Origin: Mucidula mucida
Taxonomy: Eukaryota > Basidiomycota > Agaricomycetes > Agaricales > Physalacriaceae
DNA length: 29,023 bases
Direction: 5' to 3'
Assembly: GCA_015501055.1 (NCBI GenBank)
Contig: JADNYV010000432.1
Coordinates: forward strand, 1-29,023
Numbering within the stretch: position 1 is the first letter of the stretch; each line of letters starts with the position of its first letter. The notes beneath the pieces were generated by a model that made no database searches, had not been told where the DNA came from, and saw only the letters and a list, made by a program, of their open reading frames with translations. The translations under genes were made by a program, and so were the position numbers. Shown one piece after another: positions 8,505 to 18,379 of this stretch.

Positions 8505-9714
8505 ATGATGAAATCCGCTGTTCTTCTTGCTCTCTCTGCTGCATTTGTCCCGATGGCCATGGCCATTTGGGACTCGCCCAAGACCCATCAGGTGTCGGTG
8601 GGTCCAAACGGCCAGTTGGTGTACGATCCCGAGTACATTTATGCCGATCCTGGCGACATTGTTCAGTTCAACTTGTGAGTTGATCGGTATTCTATTATGA
8701 GGATCAGATGGGCTGACCTGGTCTTCAGCAACCCAAAGAACCATACGGTCACCCAGTCGGCATTTGAAACACCCTGCGTTCCCCTTGACTGGGGTATCGA
8801 TTCTGGATTGTAAGTCTTGACCTTCTTCCATTCCTTTTCGAGTTAACATTGTGATTTACTTCCAGCGTCCCCGTTGCACCTGACTCTTACGAGACCAAGT
8901 CCTTCTTCGTCACGGTTGCTGATGAGAAACCTGTCTGGATCCACTGCGAACAGACTGGTCATTGTGGCAAGGGTAACTCACACCAAAATCCAACTACACG
9001 CTGTCCACTGACGACCACGTTCTAGGAATGGTGTTCGCCATTAACCCGCCTCCCGACTACGATCCCCAGTCATTCGCCGCCTTCAAGGCGTTGGCCATCG
9101 CCACCAATGGTACTGACTCCCCTCCGCCGCCTCCTGACGGTAAACCATTATAGCTTCGAGAAAATATACATGACTTTGACCTGTCTGCCCAGCCCCTTGC
9201 GACCACCAAATCATAGTCGGCGTCGACGGAAAGCTCGAATACGGCCCGGCGAACATCACCGCCAACATTCACGACACCGTCACCTTCATCTTCAAGCCCA
9301 AGAACCACACCGTCACCCAGAGCAGCTTCGAGAAGCCCTGCGAACGTCTCGTCGATGGGGATGTACAGGGTTTCGCATCTGGATTGTACGTTCTCTCTTC
9401 GCGATTGAGCTCATGAGTTCCATGCACAGCATGCCCGTTTCTCCCAACGCCACAGAGTTCCCTACATTACAAATCACAATCGATGATGTAAGTCTAACCC
9501 TCTAGCTTTTTGCGAGGGTTGCATTTTGAATGGTGCTTTATAGGACAAACCGATCTGGGGATATTGTGGACAGACGAACCATTGCTCGTCGGGCATGGTG
9601 TTCTCTATCAACGCAAAGGAGGATAGCGAGAAGAACTTTGAGGCGTTCAAGGCGCTTGCTATGAAGACTGGTACCGGGGGATATACAGGCGGTGGAAATG
9701 GAGCTGGTTATTGA
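8505..9714 (+). CDS. Secreted protein with two tandem cupredoxin (type-1 copper) domains
   Basis: Seven exons: 8505-8674, 8729-8809, 8866-8972, 9026-9139, 9193-9385, 9430-9487, 9544-9714. All borders are GT/AG and all phases agree, giving 297 residues. Residues 1-20 form a signal peptide (hydrophobic core, likely cut after AMA), so the protein should be exported. The two domains are similar. Each has KNHTVTQ (His ligand) and then C-x4-H-x4-M: WIHCEQTGHCGKGM in the first and WGYCGQTNHCSSGM in the second. This gives the His, Cys, His and Met ligands of a type-1 (blue) copper site in both. A proline-rich hinge (SPPPPPD) separates them. The tail is Gly-rich with no GPI signal or membrane anchor. 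It belongs to the fungal plastocyanin-like extracellular group. An electron-transfer or copper-binding role is inferred, not shown. The gene converges on the DUF1479 locus 210 bp downstream. Confidence 0.93.
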
Positions 9715-9924
9715 GTAGGATTGCGGGATTTCATGATGATGATTTTTTTGATGACTTTAACTTACTTCACTTCATTACGATGGACTTTGTTTTCGATAGC
9801 GGGGGTAATGGTATAATATTTACAGGTTTTTTTGTTGAAACCGAGTCGGAAAGTACCAGTGAGAATTAGTTCTTACAACACTGAAGAGGCAATCGATTGG
9901 AGAGGCTTGCATAAAATGAACTGA

Positions 9925-11305
9925 TCAGAGACCCAAGACGCGATTCGCTTCGTCGAAGAGAGGCTCTTCGTTCGTCGGGAAAGGCTCAAAACCAACGGCC
10001 CTTCGCCCTTCGGCAGTTCCGATATCCTCAACGGTTCCACGTCCAGTGTTGTAGGACTCTCCGTTACCACCGGGGAAGTCACTGTGCGTTGGCAGAAATA
10101 ATCAGCATGTCTGATATTTTGCTACAGAAAAAACGCCGCACGGTGGTGGAAGACCCTTTTCAAAGCAGACTCGCTGATCACGAAGGTAGTCGGCGCTACA
10201 GTCTCGTCAGGTCCGTCTACTACAGTCAGATAGCAGTTCCAAAGAACTCACTTTGCGACTGTAAGCGGAACGGCGGGGATATACATGACTGAAGAATCAG
10301 TTTTGCCCTGGTGTGCAGCTTCAACGGCATGCACCACATCGCAATGCCCTAAACCAGGATGTCATAATCAGTGCTCGGAGGCTTTTTTTTCACAAAACTG
10401 AATCACAATAAACTTGGTCTCCAGGCTGAACCTTCGGCACAGCCACCATCGTTTCATCTAGCCTCAGATGCGGGTGCGTCTTGGGATTTAACTCCTGTGT
10501 TGTCCCAATGCGCGCGCCTGGGAAGCTCGTCGTGTCAAGATCCAGTTCCCAATCCGACAAGTGCCCAGACGCAGAGGGCCGGAAGAAGGGACGAAGAAGA
10601 ATATAAGCGGAAGAGAGCTTAAGGAACGGCAACAATCGAAGCGTTCCTTCGCCTGGCCCAGTCTCAGAAATCGACGTCCAGCCTTGGAAAGGCCTGAAGA
10701 TCGTGCATTGGTTACTAAGACCATGCTCAGTACGCTGTGGAACATGCAAATAGAACATAAGCTTACGGTCGAGGTTTGTTTTCCTCAACATATGCTCGGA
10801 TGGATGCTTTCCATTCAAGAGCTTCCTGTGAGGAGATAAGTACACACGTTGAATCCCCAAGGAGAACTTTCCGACCTCGGGGGGTACAGCACCTGAAACA
10901 ATCACGCTTCCGACGTCTTTGATGATCTGGGCCTGCTCAGGCGAGAGCCCTTTACGAATATCGGCGTAGGAGACTGTAGGAATAATCTTTCTCAGGTTAG
11001 AGACGTGATGATAATATTGAAAGGACGACACCTACCTCAGATCCTTTGGCAACGACCTTGTCAGTGACAGCCTCGATCTCCGCCACGACTTCGCGCCAGC
11101 TCTGCACGAGGCTTTCACGGAATATATCACGCTTGAGCTGGCCGAACCTCTCAGGCAGAGAGTCCGCAGACTTGTTAGCATCAAGGGATGTGAAAATCGC
11201 TGCGATAGAGCCCTCCGCCTTGGGCTTGCGGGACGCGACCGTAGCCACAGACCGCGACAAGGAGCGCGTAAAAACGTGCGGCGACAGGCGAGGGATGTAA
11301 AGCAT
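9925..11305 (-). pseudogene. DUF1479 (YbiU/Gig2-like) protein with internal deletion
   Basis: The start at 11305 gives a basic, Ser/Arg-rich, possibly mitochondrial N-terminus. Exons by eye: 11036-11305, 10876-10986, 10767-10825, 10407-10734, 10252-10348, 10142-10195 and 9925-10081. Family landmarks are SYADIRKGLSPEQ, the exon-3 helix (EALEWKASIRAYVEENKP), FRPFQGW, SETGPGEGTL, SWEL-like DWELDL, THPHLRL, VQPGDQVYWHCDVVHAVE and the C-terminal DFPGGNGES. Between exons 3 and 4, only 32 bp apart, relatives carry a large block including GPHVDGGS, whose His and Asp are the expected metal ligands. That block is absent, and the phases of exons 3 and 4 do not match. The distal His (WHCD/VHAVE) remains. 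I infer an internal deletion and loss of oxygenase-like function. The same gaps could hide an unusual splice variant, but the missing residues are nowhere else in the locus. Confidence 0.85.
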
Positions 11306-11976
11306 TATAGCTGATAGGCTGCGAGATGCGGGAGGAAAGATGGAGACGATGCCAGTTCGAGTGGTATTTATCCGAGGTTTCCCCGTGACGCATCCTCCGT
11401 TGCCACGCATGAGGATTAGTGATTCGATTCAATGGATGAGCGCACGATGTTGAGCAGCTGACAGTAATAGCGGCTCATGCTTGCTGCGCAAGAGCCTTTG
11501 GAGGTCCCATAAGTCAAGTCGAAATCGTAAGACTCGATAAATTGTTCGCTTTCTGTTTTCGTCACTAAGAAGGTAGCAGATGCGGAGAGTTAAAGGCGAT
11601 ATTGATGGCAGAGATCACTTCCAGCGTTGGACAGTCGGAGGTGTGTTTTGGAATGAAGAGACTGACCAAACTTCCGACATGGCAAGTGGCGGCGTGTGTC
11701 AAGATCCAAGAACGGATCGGCCCGCATGAGCCGACGATCAACCAGTTCTTTCTCTCGACCAACGAATGGCGGCTCTGAAGCCTCTTTATGTCTCTGCACC
11801 ATTGGCCAGAGGCCCTACGCGTTATCCACGTGATGACAACTGAATACCTATAAAATACGCGCGACGCGTCTTAGACCTTCTTTGTACGCGTTTTTCACGA
11901 TTGCCATCACTGTCATCAACGTAGCTGACCTCACTTACAGACGCTGTAGCTCCCAAATATTTCCAATATATCTCTC
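11306..11976. other. Divergent intergenic region between the DUF1479 and 143-aa genes
   Basis: This 670-bp stretch separates two genes transcribed away from each other, so it should hold both promoters. On the right side a clear TATA box and a CACGTG E-box are present (listed separately). On the left side no TATA box stands out near the DUF1479 start. The short minus-strand frames around 11565-11802 have no recognisable content. Confidence 0.5.
11827..11857 (+). promoter_or_regulatory. E-box and TATA box of the 143-aa gene
   Basis: CACGTG lies at 11827-11832 and TATAAAATA at 11849-11857, about 120 nt before the start codon at 11977. The TATA box is a strong match. CACGTG is the known binding word of bHLH factors in fungi; which factor acts here cannot be told from the sequence. 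Confidence 0.6.
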
Positions 11977-12508
11977 ATGTCCGTGAAAATCTCTAGCGGG
12001 ACCTCCCACAACAAGTCGTCCGTTGTGGCACAACAAGACATCAACCGTGTTCTATTCCCCGAGGAACCATATTCCGCCCAAGAAGTCCCAATTCAAGACG
12101 TGCTAGCCGATACTGATGTATTCGCTTTTCTAGATGATCAAATCACTATGCTCGACCGCGCTATCATGACTCACCAGGACAACCGCCCATGGAGCTCGTC
12201 TTCGTCGTCTTCCACTGCTTCTACGCGTAGCGTTTTTTCTGACTCTTCCGCCCACGAGGTCCCTTCCCCCGCTTATCCTTTGTCTGAATAGTGGCTGATG
12301 GTGCATGCAGCTGAACCAGAAATCTAAACGTCGGCAATCGTTTGGAAAGATGGTGTCGGTTGTAGGAAAGGTCATTGTAAAGGTGACTGTCCTATTCTGA
12401 CACCCCGCATTGTTTGCTCACAAAGAATAGAAGGGCCATCGCGTCTCGAAATCTGTGGACGCCCTTTTGTCCTTGGGCAATATCCGCTGGGTGGCTCCTC
12501 GACGTTGA
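11977..12508 (+). CDS. Small hypothetical protein, 143 residues, three exons
   Basis: Proposed exons are 11977-12258, 12311-12382 and 12431-12508, all phase 0 with GT/AG borders. Without splicing, the first frame ends at 12291 after 104 codons. I prefer the spliced form because the short downstream frames are lysine/arginine-rich, open and join cleanly (QKSKRRQSFGKMVSVVGKVIVK, then KGHRVSKSVDALL). The first intron has an unusual donor, GTCCCT, and is the weak point. The N-terminal part is acidic (ADTDVFAFLDD) and is followed by a serine run (residues about 73-85). The C-terminal part is basic with alternating hydrophobic residues. No known domain, signal peptide or membrane segment is seen. 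Function unknown. Confidence 0.6.
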
Positions 12509-13332
12509 GTCAGTGACGTTGATACGTGATACGAACCTCTATACCTTTTGCCTTTTTATGAACGAAACACATAATGTACTTGTACCATCATGATTCAAAT
12601 CCTTTGTCAAGTTGAATCGGCCGTTGCCCACTAGAATCTTTTCAGCAGAGGTATTAGTATGCGTCACGGTCGCTCATTCCTAATAAAACTAGTCGCTCGA
12701 CTTTGAAGATGTTAGGACGTTGATTCGGCCGACGAATCCCACTTAGGCAGACTTGAAAATGGTAAGAACAAGGTGGAGGACGAGTCATATAAGAGCGTTC
12801 TGCTAGGTGTCCTCGTGGAGGGCGTGTTCCGTGTACGCAGCACACTTGGGAGGGCTACACAAGAAAAATCTCGACACGACTGGCGATGAAGTTCGGTCGT
12901 GAAAATTGACTTCAACGTTCTGATCTGCTCTGATCGCTTTACGTGAGTACTCAATGGACGAACGCAAATGTGGACTCACATGGATCCAGATGAAAACGCC
13001 AAATCGTCGGGAGTTTTCAGCGGCTAATGTCTCTTTAATCCAACCATATGGCGGACGCTTCGATAGTGACGTTAATCCTGAACGTGCTCAAAAGCGGCTA
13101 GAAACAACTCAGTATGTGAGCAAGGAATAGAGTTACTACCGAGGCGATGATGGAAACCACCGGTCCAAGCCGAGTCAGTATACAGCCGTACCAGTGCCCC
13201 AATGACGCCGCATCCAACTTTTGAAACAAGCGCAGTTAGTAGTGGAATTGCTGGTATCAGTAAAGTTACAAGTGGTCCATCCAGAATATCGAGTACATAA
13301 AGATACAACATACAATATTCAAGATCTGTGGG
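12509..13332. other. Gene-free stretch between converging genes
   Basis: This 824-bp region lies between the 3' ends of the 143-aa gene and the membrane-protein gene. Minus-strand frames of 60-80 codons exist (for example 12712-12954 and 13072-13311) but lack domains, family resemblance and plausible splice continuations. I see no repeat or RNA gene. Confidence 0.5.
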
Positions 13333-13991
13333 TCATGTCGCGGCCTGCCAGGGGAGCTGAGCGACACCTATCTGGTATTCGGGTATCTCGTCGTCCGCCT
13401 CTCTTTCGTGAGGCATGGTTATCATGACGGATATCTGCAGAAGAGTCTCCTCAACCGTTGCTGCACTCTCGAGAACGGGCTTGGTGGGGGGAGGCGCCCA
13501 GATAGGGAGGGAGAGGCCATTGATAGCGTTGGGATTTCGTGAAGGGAGTCGTACAGGCGGGGAATGATCAGAGACAGGTAATTCGGCAGTCACATTGGAC
13601 ACGGACAACGGCTACGCGGCTGTTGGTGAGTAACGACGAACGACGAGGGCGATAGCGTACAAACCTGCAGACAAGCCCAGGTTGGCTCCTCTGCCCTTTC
13701 CGTCCATCGTTCGCACAGTAGAGGCTTGTCCTTTTCATCAATTACTAGCCCTGCCCGCGACCCAAAGAAGCCGGGCATGGACGCGAGCGCGTCGAGGTTA
13801 ATGATTCGCCGGCGCTGCAGCCGGCGACGTGTGGTAACCCCACATCCAATGAAGATAAAGAGCAGGGCGATAAACGTTATCAGAAAGCCAAAGAAATAGT
13901 TGGCGCCCTTGGCACCGCCAGTGTCTTCGCTGCTTTGCGTGGACGACGGCGATGAAGTTGCCGTCGCCGTCAAGGTCGACGATGAAGACAT
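13333..13991 (-). CDS. Single-pass membrane protein, two exons, 201 residues
   Basis: Exon 1 is 13665-13991 and exon 2 is 13333-13611, joined in phase 0 (CAG to CCG). Residues 1-29 are Ser/Thr-rich and possibly O-glycosylated outside the cell. Residues about 32-53 form one strongly hydrophobic membrane segment. It is followed by RRRLQRRR, a positive stop-transfer block that places the C-terminus in the cytosol. The C-terminal part includes a Pro-rich stretch (PIWAPPPTKP) and a conserved-looking block (LLQISVMITMP) near the end. The layout resembles a group of uncharacterised basidiomycete membrane proteins that I recall with the same order (Ser/Thr stretch, one membrane helix, basic block, ISVMI-like motif). 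No catalytic motif is visible. Without splicing, the first frame would run on to a shorter unrelated tail. Confidence 0.8.
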
Positions 13992-14192
13992 GGAATGACC
14001 GTCATGGCAAAAGCTCCGAGAAAGCCGTGCCTGAACCAGTCTAGGCCCCTATTGTAGAGTCGATCACTTCTTGTGTCCTGCGACGTTGACTGCCAGAATC
14101 TCGTGTCCTTTATTCTAGGTCCTGGTCTTTTGGGACTACGCAAAGTCATTTCTTACCACCCAACAACACTGAGTTTCCCCTCTTAACCATCA

Positions 14193-15037
14193 ATGTCCGC
14201 CACCCAAGCCCCCTGTCCATGTCTTGGTTGACCTCGCATGCCCAGATTTCTCGATGCCGGGGTAAAACGACTCGAGGGATGATGCTGAGAAGGCTTGGCA
14301 GTTTTCGAGGCCGAAGTCATAGCTCTTCTCGCCAAACGAGGTATACTGACAGGACTGAAGTCGGACGCATCATCGACAAGAAGCCCAACTTGGCGTCTTT
14401 GCCTCACACAACCAAGCCCCAAATTTTGACCCTAGTTTCGTTCACCCCATTGCTCTGAAGCTGGTGCATGCTCGCCGCTACGTATCTTTGGTTTACTAGA
14501 ATCCCAACGTGCTGAAGTTGGCTGCGGACTTGGACGCCGCTGCCGACGCTGTCGCTGACGGTCTAAGCGTCCTACCTAGCCAATAACTTGTCTCGCGGAT
14601 ATTTCTAGTGAGAGTGCCATGAACTGGACCTTACAACGGCTATATCCGCGCAATTATCGCCGACGACTGGCCTGCCGAACACGTTTACATGCACAACAAT
14701 TTGTCTGTTCTCAAAAGCCATGCAGGTGGTCACGATTATGAGATACGTGTACCCCTCGGAAACGCGCTCTACTCTTGTATCGCAAGGACATGCGCTGCCT
14801 GTGGCACAACGATTTTGAGACCGGTCACGTCTTCTTCAACGTCGGTGACATCAACGACACGACCTTGGAAAGGACTTACAAGGAGATTATCGCAAAGGAA
14901 CCGACAGTTGCTATTCAAACTGTACGTACATGCTCTTTTGCCAAACGTATACAAATCGTTACTAATGGTTGTCGTTTTTTCTTCCTCCTTTGACTTAGCA
15001 CATCTTTGCATCCGTTCAGCCGTATGCCTTTGTCTAA
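14193..15037 (+). pseudogene. Decayed gene of unknown family
   Basis: Coding-like fragments follow one another in changing frames: MSATQAP at 14193 (soon stopped), FEAEVIALLAKRGILTGLKS near 14310-14370, NFDPSFVHPIALKLVHARR near 14420-14480, and LKLAADLDAAADAVADGLS near 14510-14565. After a stop come GPYNGYIRAIIADDWPAEH near 14631-14680 and KDMRCLWHNDFETGHVFFNVG near 14787-14845. The last exon pair is clean: donor at 14922, acceptor before 14999, ending in FASVQPYAFV and TAA at 15035-15037. At least four frame changes and several stops are needed, so it cannot make a full protein. I do not recognise the family. Confidence 0.6.
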
Positions 15038-15100
15038 CACCGAGGGAACACAAGTTGCAGAGCAGATCATTCCTACGTGGCGACATTTCATTTTGGCCTG

Positions 15101-15260
15101 CCGATGCCTTAACACATTCATTGGGCCCTCCGATGCCTCACACATTCATTGACCCTTCCGATGGTCCTCACATAACTATGGCCTTCCGATGCCTCACATA
15201 TTCACTGACCCTTCCGATGGTCCTCACATCTACATATGGCCTTCCGATGCCTTCCACATG
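15101..15260. repeat. Tandem repeat, unit about 56-58 bp
   Basis: The unit starts ccgatgcctcacacattcat, continues gacccttccgatggtcctca and ends near ctatggcctt. Two full copies (about 15130-15185 and 15186-15243) are flanked by a partial copy on the left (about 15101-15129) and one on the right (from 15244). Within the unit, the words ttccgatgcctcacat and ttccgatggtcctcacat are themselves related, so the unit probably arose from a doubled shorter word. It lies between two pseudogenes. Confidence 0.85.
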
Positions 15261-15526
15261 TCCGTGACACTACAGTCGCGTGATTACACGCGAAAACAGG
15301 CGTTCATTCAGAAACTGGCAACAGTCACAGTGGTTCGCGCCGCGTCATCTCTTCATCCAAGCGACCCCGCTCCCTTCTGCCACAGCAGGCGTCATCGTAC
15401 AAACGTGAAGGTCAACGCCAGCAACCGTCCGAGAAATTTGCGAAGAAGAGGTCATTGCCTCTCTGCTGCTTCCGTAGCGCAGGAGTCAGTGTTGACGTAT
15501 ACCACGAAGTACAAACTCGTTTGCTA

Positions 15527-18195
15527 TCAAAAGCTTGACGGATTCAGAATTATTGACTGTCCCTTGACAAAGACTAGATTTATAGCCTTATCGCTGTAAC
15601 TGACTCTCGCAAAAGTCCCACCTAGACTGCCGATATTGGCTTCCTTGAGAATTCCTCCAGACCACGAGATATCCAACGAAAACCCGCCTCTGGCACGGAA
15701 TCCACGCACAGCACCTTCCTTCCACGCAGACGGCAAGCCGGTAACAAATGAATTTCTCCATTATGACTTTGCAGGATCATTTCCGCCACCCCATTAGCGC
15801 CACCAAAGTTGCCATCGATCTGAAAGATGCTGTTATACGACCACAGATTAGTGAGCGAGAACGACTTGAGAAGACGCTGCAGGTAATAGTACGCCTTGTC
15901 CCCGTCTAGGAGCCGCGCATAACAATTGACCCGCCACGCCGTGGGCCACCCATTGCTCGAGTCGCCGCGGAGCATCAAAGACGTGTTGGCCGCGCGCAAG
16001 CGTTTCATTGAACCTCGGGGTCTATCTGTGCACTGGGAAAGAGGGGATACATGTGGCTGATGTGCGTGAATGGGCTGTTTTGCGTTAGCTTTTACGTTGC
16101 AAGAGAAGAAGGGAACGCGCGAACCCGTTAGAGTCGTAGTCAATCGCCCATTCTTGGATCTGACCCAATGGACCGATTCGGAATGGCATCAAACGTCCGT
16201 GTGCCTCTCTAAGCTTCGATGTAAAGTCGGAATCGACACCCAAGAGGTTAGCGAAGAAGGCAGTGTGGTTGAAAAGATCACGAAGCAGCCCTATCAAATG
16301 CACGCACGAATTATCAATAGTAGATCCTTCAAAAAAGGAGTCAATGTAGTCTCTTGACACGACAAGGAAGAGACCAACCATAAGTCAAAGAAACATTCCT
16401 GTCATTGTAGTTGCCAACTCCATGTTCAGGACTCATACTTGGGTTGGTCACCAGATAGCCTTCTCCTTCCACCAAAAAGTCCAGATAAAACTCGCTCAGA
16501 CTCTTCATCAGAGGATACGCCGTCTCTCTAACCCAGTCGACATCCAAGCCGTACGCGTAACGCTCATACATGTGTTGCATCAACCACGGCCCCGACATTG
16601 GCCAGAACCCATAAAACGCAGCATCGATAGGCGCCGAGTCGCGCCATATCCCAGTATTATGGTGTGCGACCCATCCACGGGATATATTGTAGATCTCCTG
16701 CGCATTTTGGCGCCCGCGTTCTGCGAGATCCTGAATCAAGTTCCAAAGAGGATCAAGAACTTCCGGTATCGCAAGTGGCTCGGCGAGCCAGCTGTTCATT
16801 TGTTGATTGATGTTTAACGTGTACTTGCTAGTGGCAACTTGACATTAGGCGGCGGTATGAAAGGGAAAGTTTGACTCACCTGCCCCAATTCGGAGCGACC
16901 TCCGAGTTCCATAGTCCTTGTAGGTTCGAAGGCTCGGTCTTGATAGCGTCCATATTGCGTATACAATGCGAATAGATCCTGATCAGCATCTGCCCCACTG
17001 GGAAGTCGCCGTTCATCCGTGGGTAGATACGTTGCAGCTGACGGTGTTCCTATCACTTTATCAGATGCCGTTCTTCGGGAGATTGACGAGTAGAGACCTA
17101 GTGAAATGTCTGTTCGTCCGAATAAAGCAGAATGGTCGGCTATATGGTCTTCGAGTAGTTTGTCGTACGACTTGTCGCGCAGAGCAGACAAAGTATCGGA
17201 TACTCGTTGCGCTGGATCGGCGCTGATGTCGTCTTACCGTATATTATTTGTGTCGATAGCGATGATGATGATCGACTCATCCGCGTCCGATACGAGTAGT
17301 GTAGAACCATTGGACGGACTTGGACCGACGCTAGCCGAAGCGCCACTATATGTGCCGTGGCATTGTGAACAATCGAGCCAGGTAAACCGTAGTTGGGCGT
17401 TCCTCCAGCTCTTACTGACAGCATGTTGTTACTGGTCGTAATTGACTAATATCAACTCTTGGTGAGTATCATTTAGCGCTTGATTGACGATACGCTTACC
17501 GGGTCGTCCATTGGAGTGGCAAAGCTTGCGGTGTACGATACAGCACTCGAGACGTTAGCGGTAACGTGTATGACAATGATATTATCTGGATGCGAAGCGA
17601 AAATTGTCCTCGTATACTCTGTACCGTCAGTCACATACGTAGTAACCGCAACGGCGCTCGTAAGATCGAGAGCGTGATTGTAAGCCACAAAAGTGTCGGC
17701 ATGATGCATAGCCAACGTCAAGTTTCCTGCAGCTGCGTACACAGTTAGATTCCTCAATGGAGTTCGCTCCAAAGATGTACTCACTTTAATACACTTGTTG
17801 CTTGAGCGGCGTGGCCATACATACTTCGTCGGCGAGTGCCTGTGCATCGTACAGAGCATCCTTCCTGCGTTCCCGGTGAGGCTCAGACGAGCACGAAAGG
17901 AGCTTGAAGATACCATATATAGTCTTGAACAATAGGAAGATTCTGTGAACAGTTCAATGGGTTAGGATCGTTGAGGGATCCCGACCATATTCTATCCTGC
18001 TAGTCATATGAGCAGACAGAAGAGGACGTGAGCAGTGACATACTTCATTAAGCATTATAGACTCTTCAGGCACTCCGCCTAGAATCATGGCGCCGAGTCT
18101 CCCATTACCGACTGGAATGACTGCAGGGGAAGAAAGTTCAGGGGCGTCATATCAAGCTAGAAAGTGTTTTTACCGTTCGATGTGTTGAACCACAT
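15527..18195 (-). pseudogene. GH95 alpha-L-fucosidase, multiply disrupted
   Basis: GH95 enzymes remove alpha-1,2-L-fucose from glycans. Landmarks from N to C terminus are IPVGNGRLGAMILGGVPEE (18044-18120), DRIWSGS (from 17996), YTRTIFASHPDNIIVIH (about 17600), LPTDERR and YTQYGRY (about 17000), NLQGLWNSEVAPNWG (about 16885-16930), NINQQMNSWLAEP (about 16790), and HHNTGIWRDSAP (about 16630-16670). These are followed by TNPSMSPEHG with the general-acid Glu (about 16425), GPLGQIQEW (about 16150), HISHMYPLFPSAQID (about 16020-16060) and QIDGNFGGANG with the catalytic Asp (about 15800). Catalytic residues are kept, yet the frame is lost repeatedly. Single-base shifts are seen near 17865, 17350, 15990 and 15740. 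In-frame TAA codons occur near 17785 and 17230, and a gap of a few codons follows YGRY near 16945. The N-terminal exon and signal peptide could not be placed. Confidence 0.88.
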
Positions 18196-18357
18196 TGTGG
18201 TTGACTTGACAAAGTGTTATTGATTAGTAGAGAAAGAATGTACATTGAGTCAAGGAACCCACTCCTCGTACCAGACATGACCCGGACACCAGAATGGACG
18301 CCTTCAGTCCACGATAGATCATAGCTTGCGCATCGAGGTGGGTTCACATTCGAGAGC

Positions 18358-18363
18358 TTTATA
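18358..18363 (-). promoter_or_regulatory. TATA box upstream of the GH95 pseudogene
   Basis: On the minus strand GCTATAAAGC contains TATAAA about 160 nt upstream of the ATG at 18195. Its distance and strand fit the core promoter of the fucosidase locus, including an unplaced first exon. It is the only good TATA box close to that start. Confidence 0.5.
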
Positions 18364-18379
18364 GCAGTCACAAGGTGCT

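Noticed and set aside
8505..9714. Laccase or other multicopper oxidase
   Set aside because: Only type-1 copper ligands are present. The paired HxH motifs of the trinuclear centre are missing and the protein is too short.
10390..11031. Single 213-codon minus-strand frame across the DUF1479 locus
   Set aside because: It reads through introns: the stretch between VPPE and RTEHG in this frame is not family-like, while the spliced exon in another frame (EALEWKASIRAYV) is.
12712..12954. Possible small minus-strand gene of 80 codons
   Set aside because: Ser/Thr/Arg-rich composition without domain or splice support, and only a weak TATA-like word nearby.
13072..13311. Possible small membrane protein on the minus strand
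   Set aside because: The hydrophobic run (LVTLLIPAIPLLTALV) is suggestive, but the frame has no promoter or homologous context and lies just downstream of the membrane-protein stop, so it is more likely 3' UTR or intergenic.
15101..15260. CRISPR array
   Set aside because: The repeats are direct and contiguous without unique spacers, the unit is about 57 bp, and the genome is eukaryotic.
14689..15267. 192-codon plus-strand frame overlapping the tandem repeat
   Set aside because: It runs through the intron at 14922-14998 and then through the tandem repeat; the better frame for the 14.7-15.04 kb gene is different.
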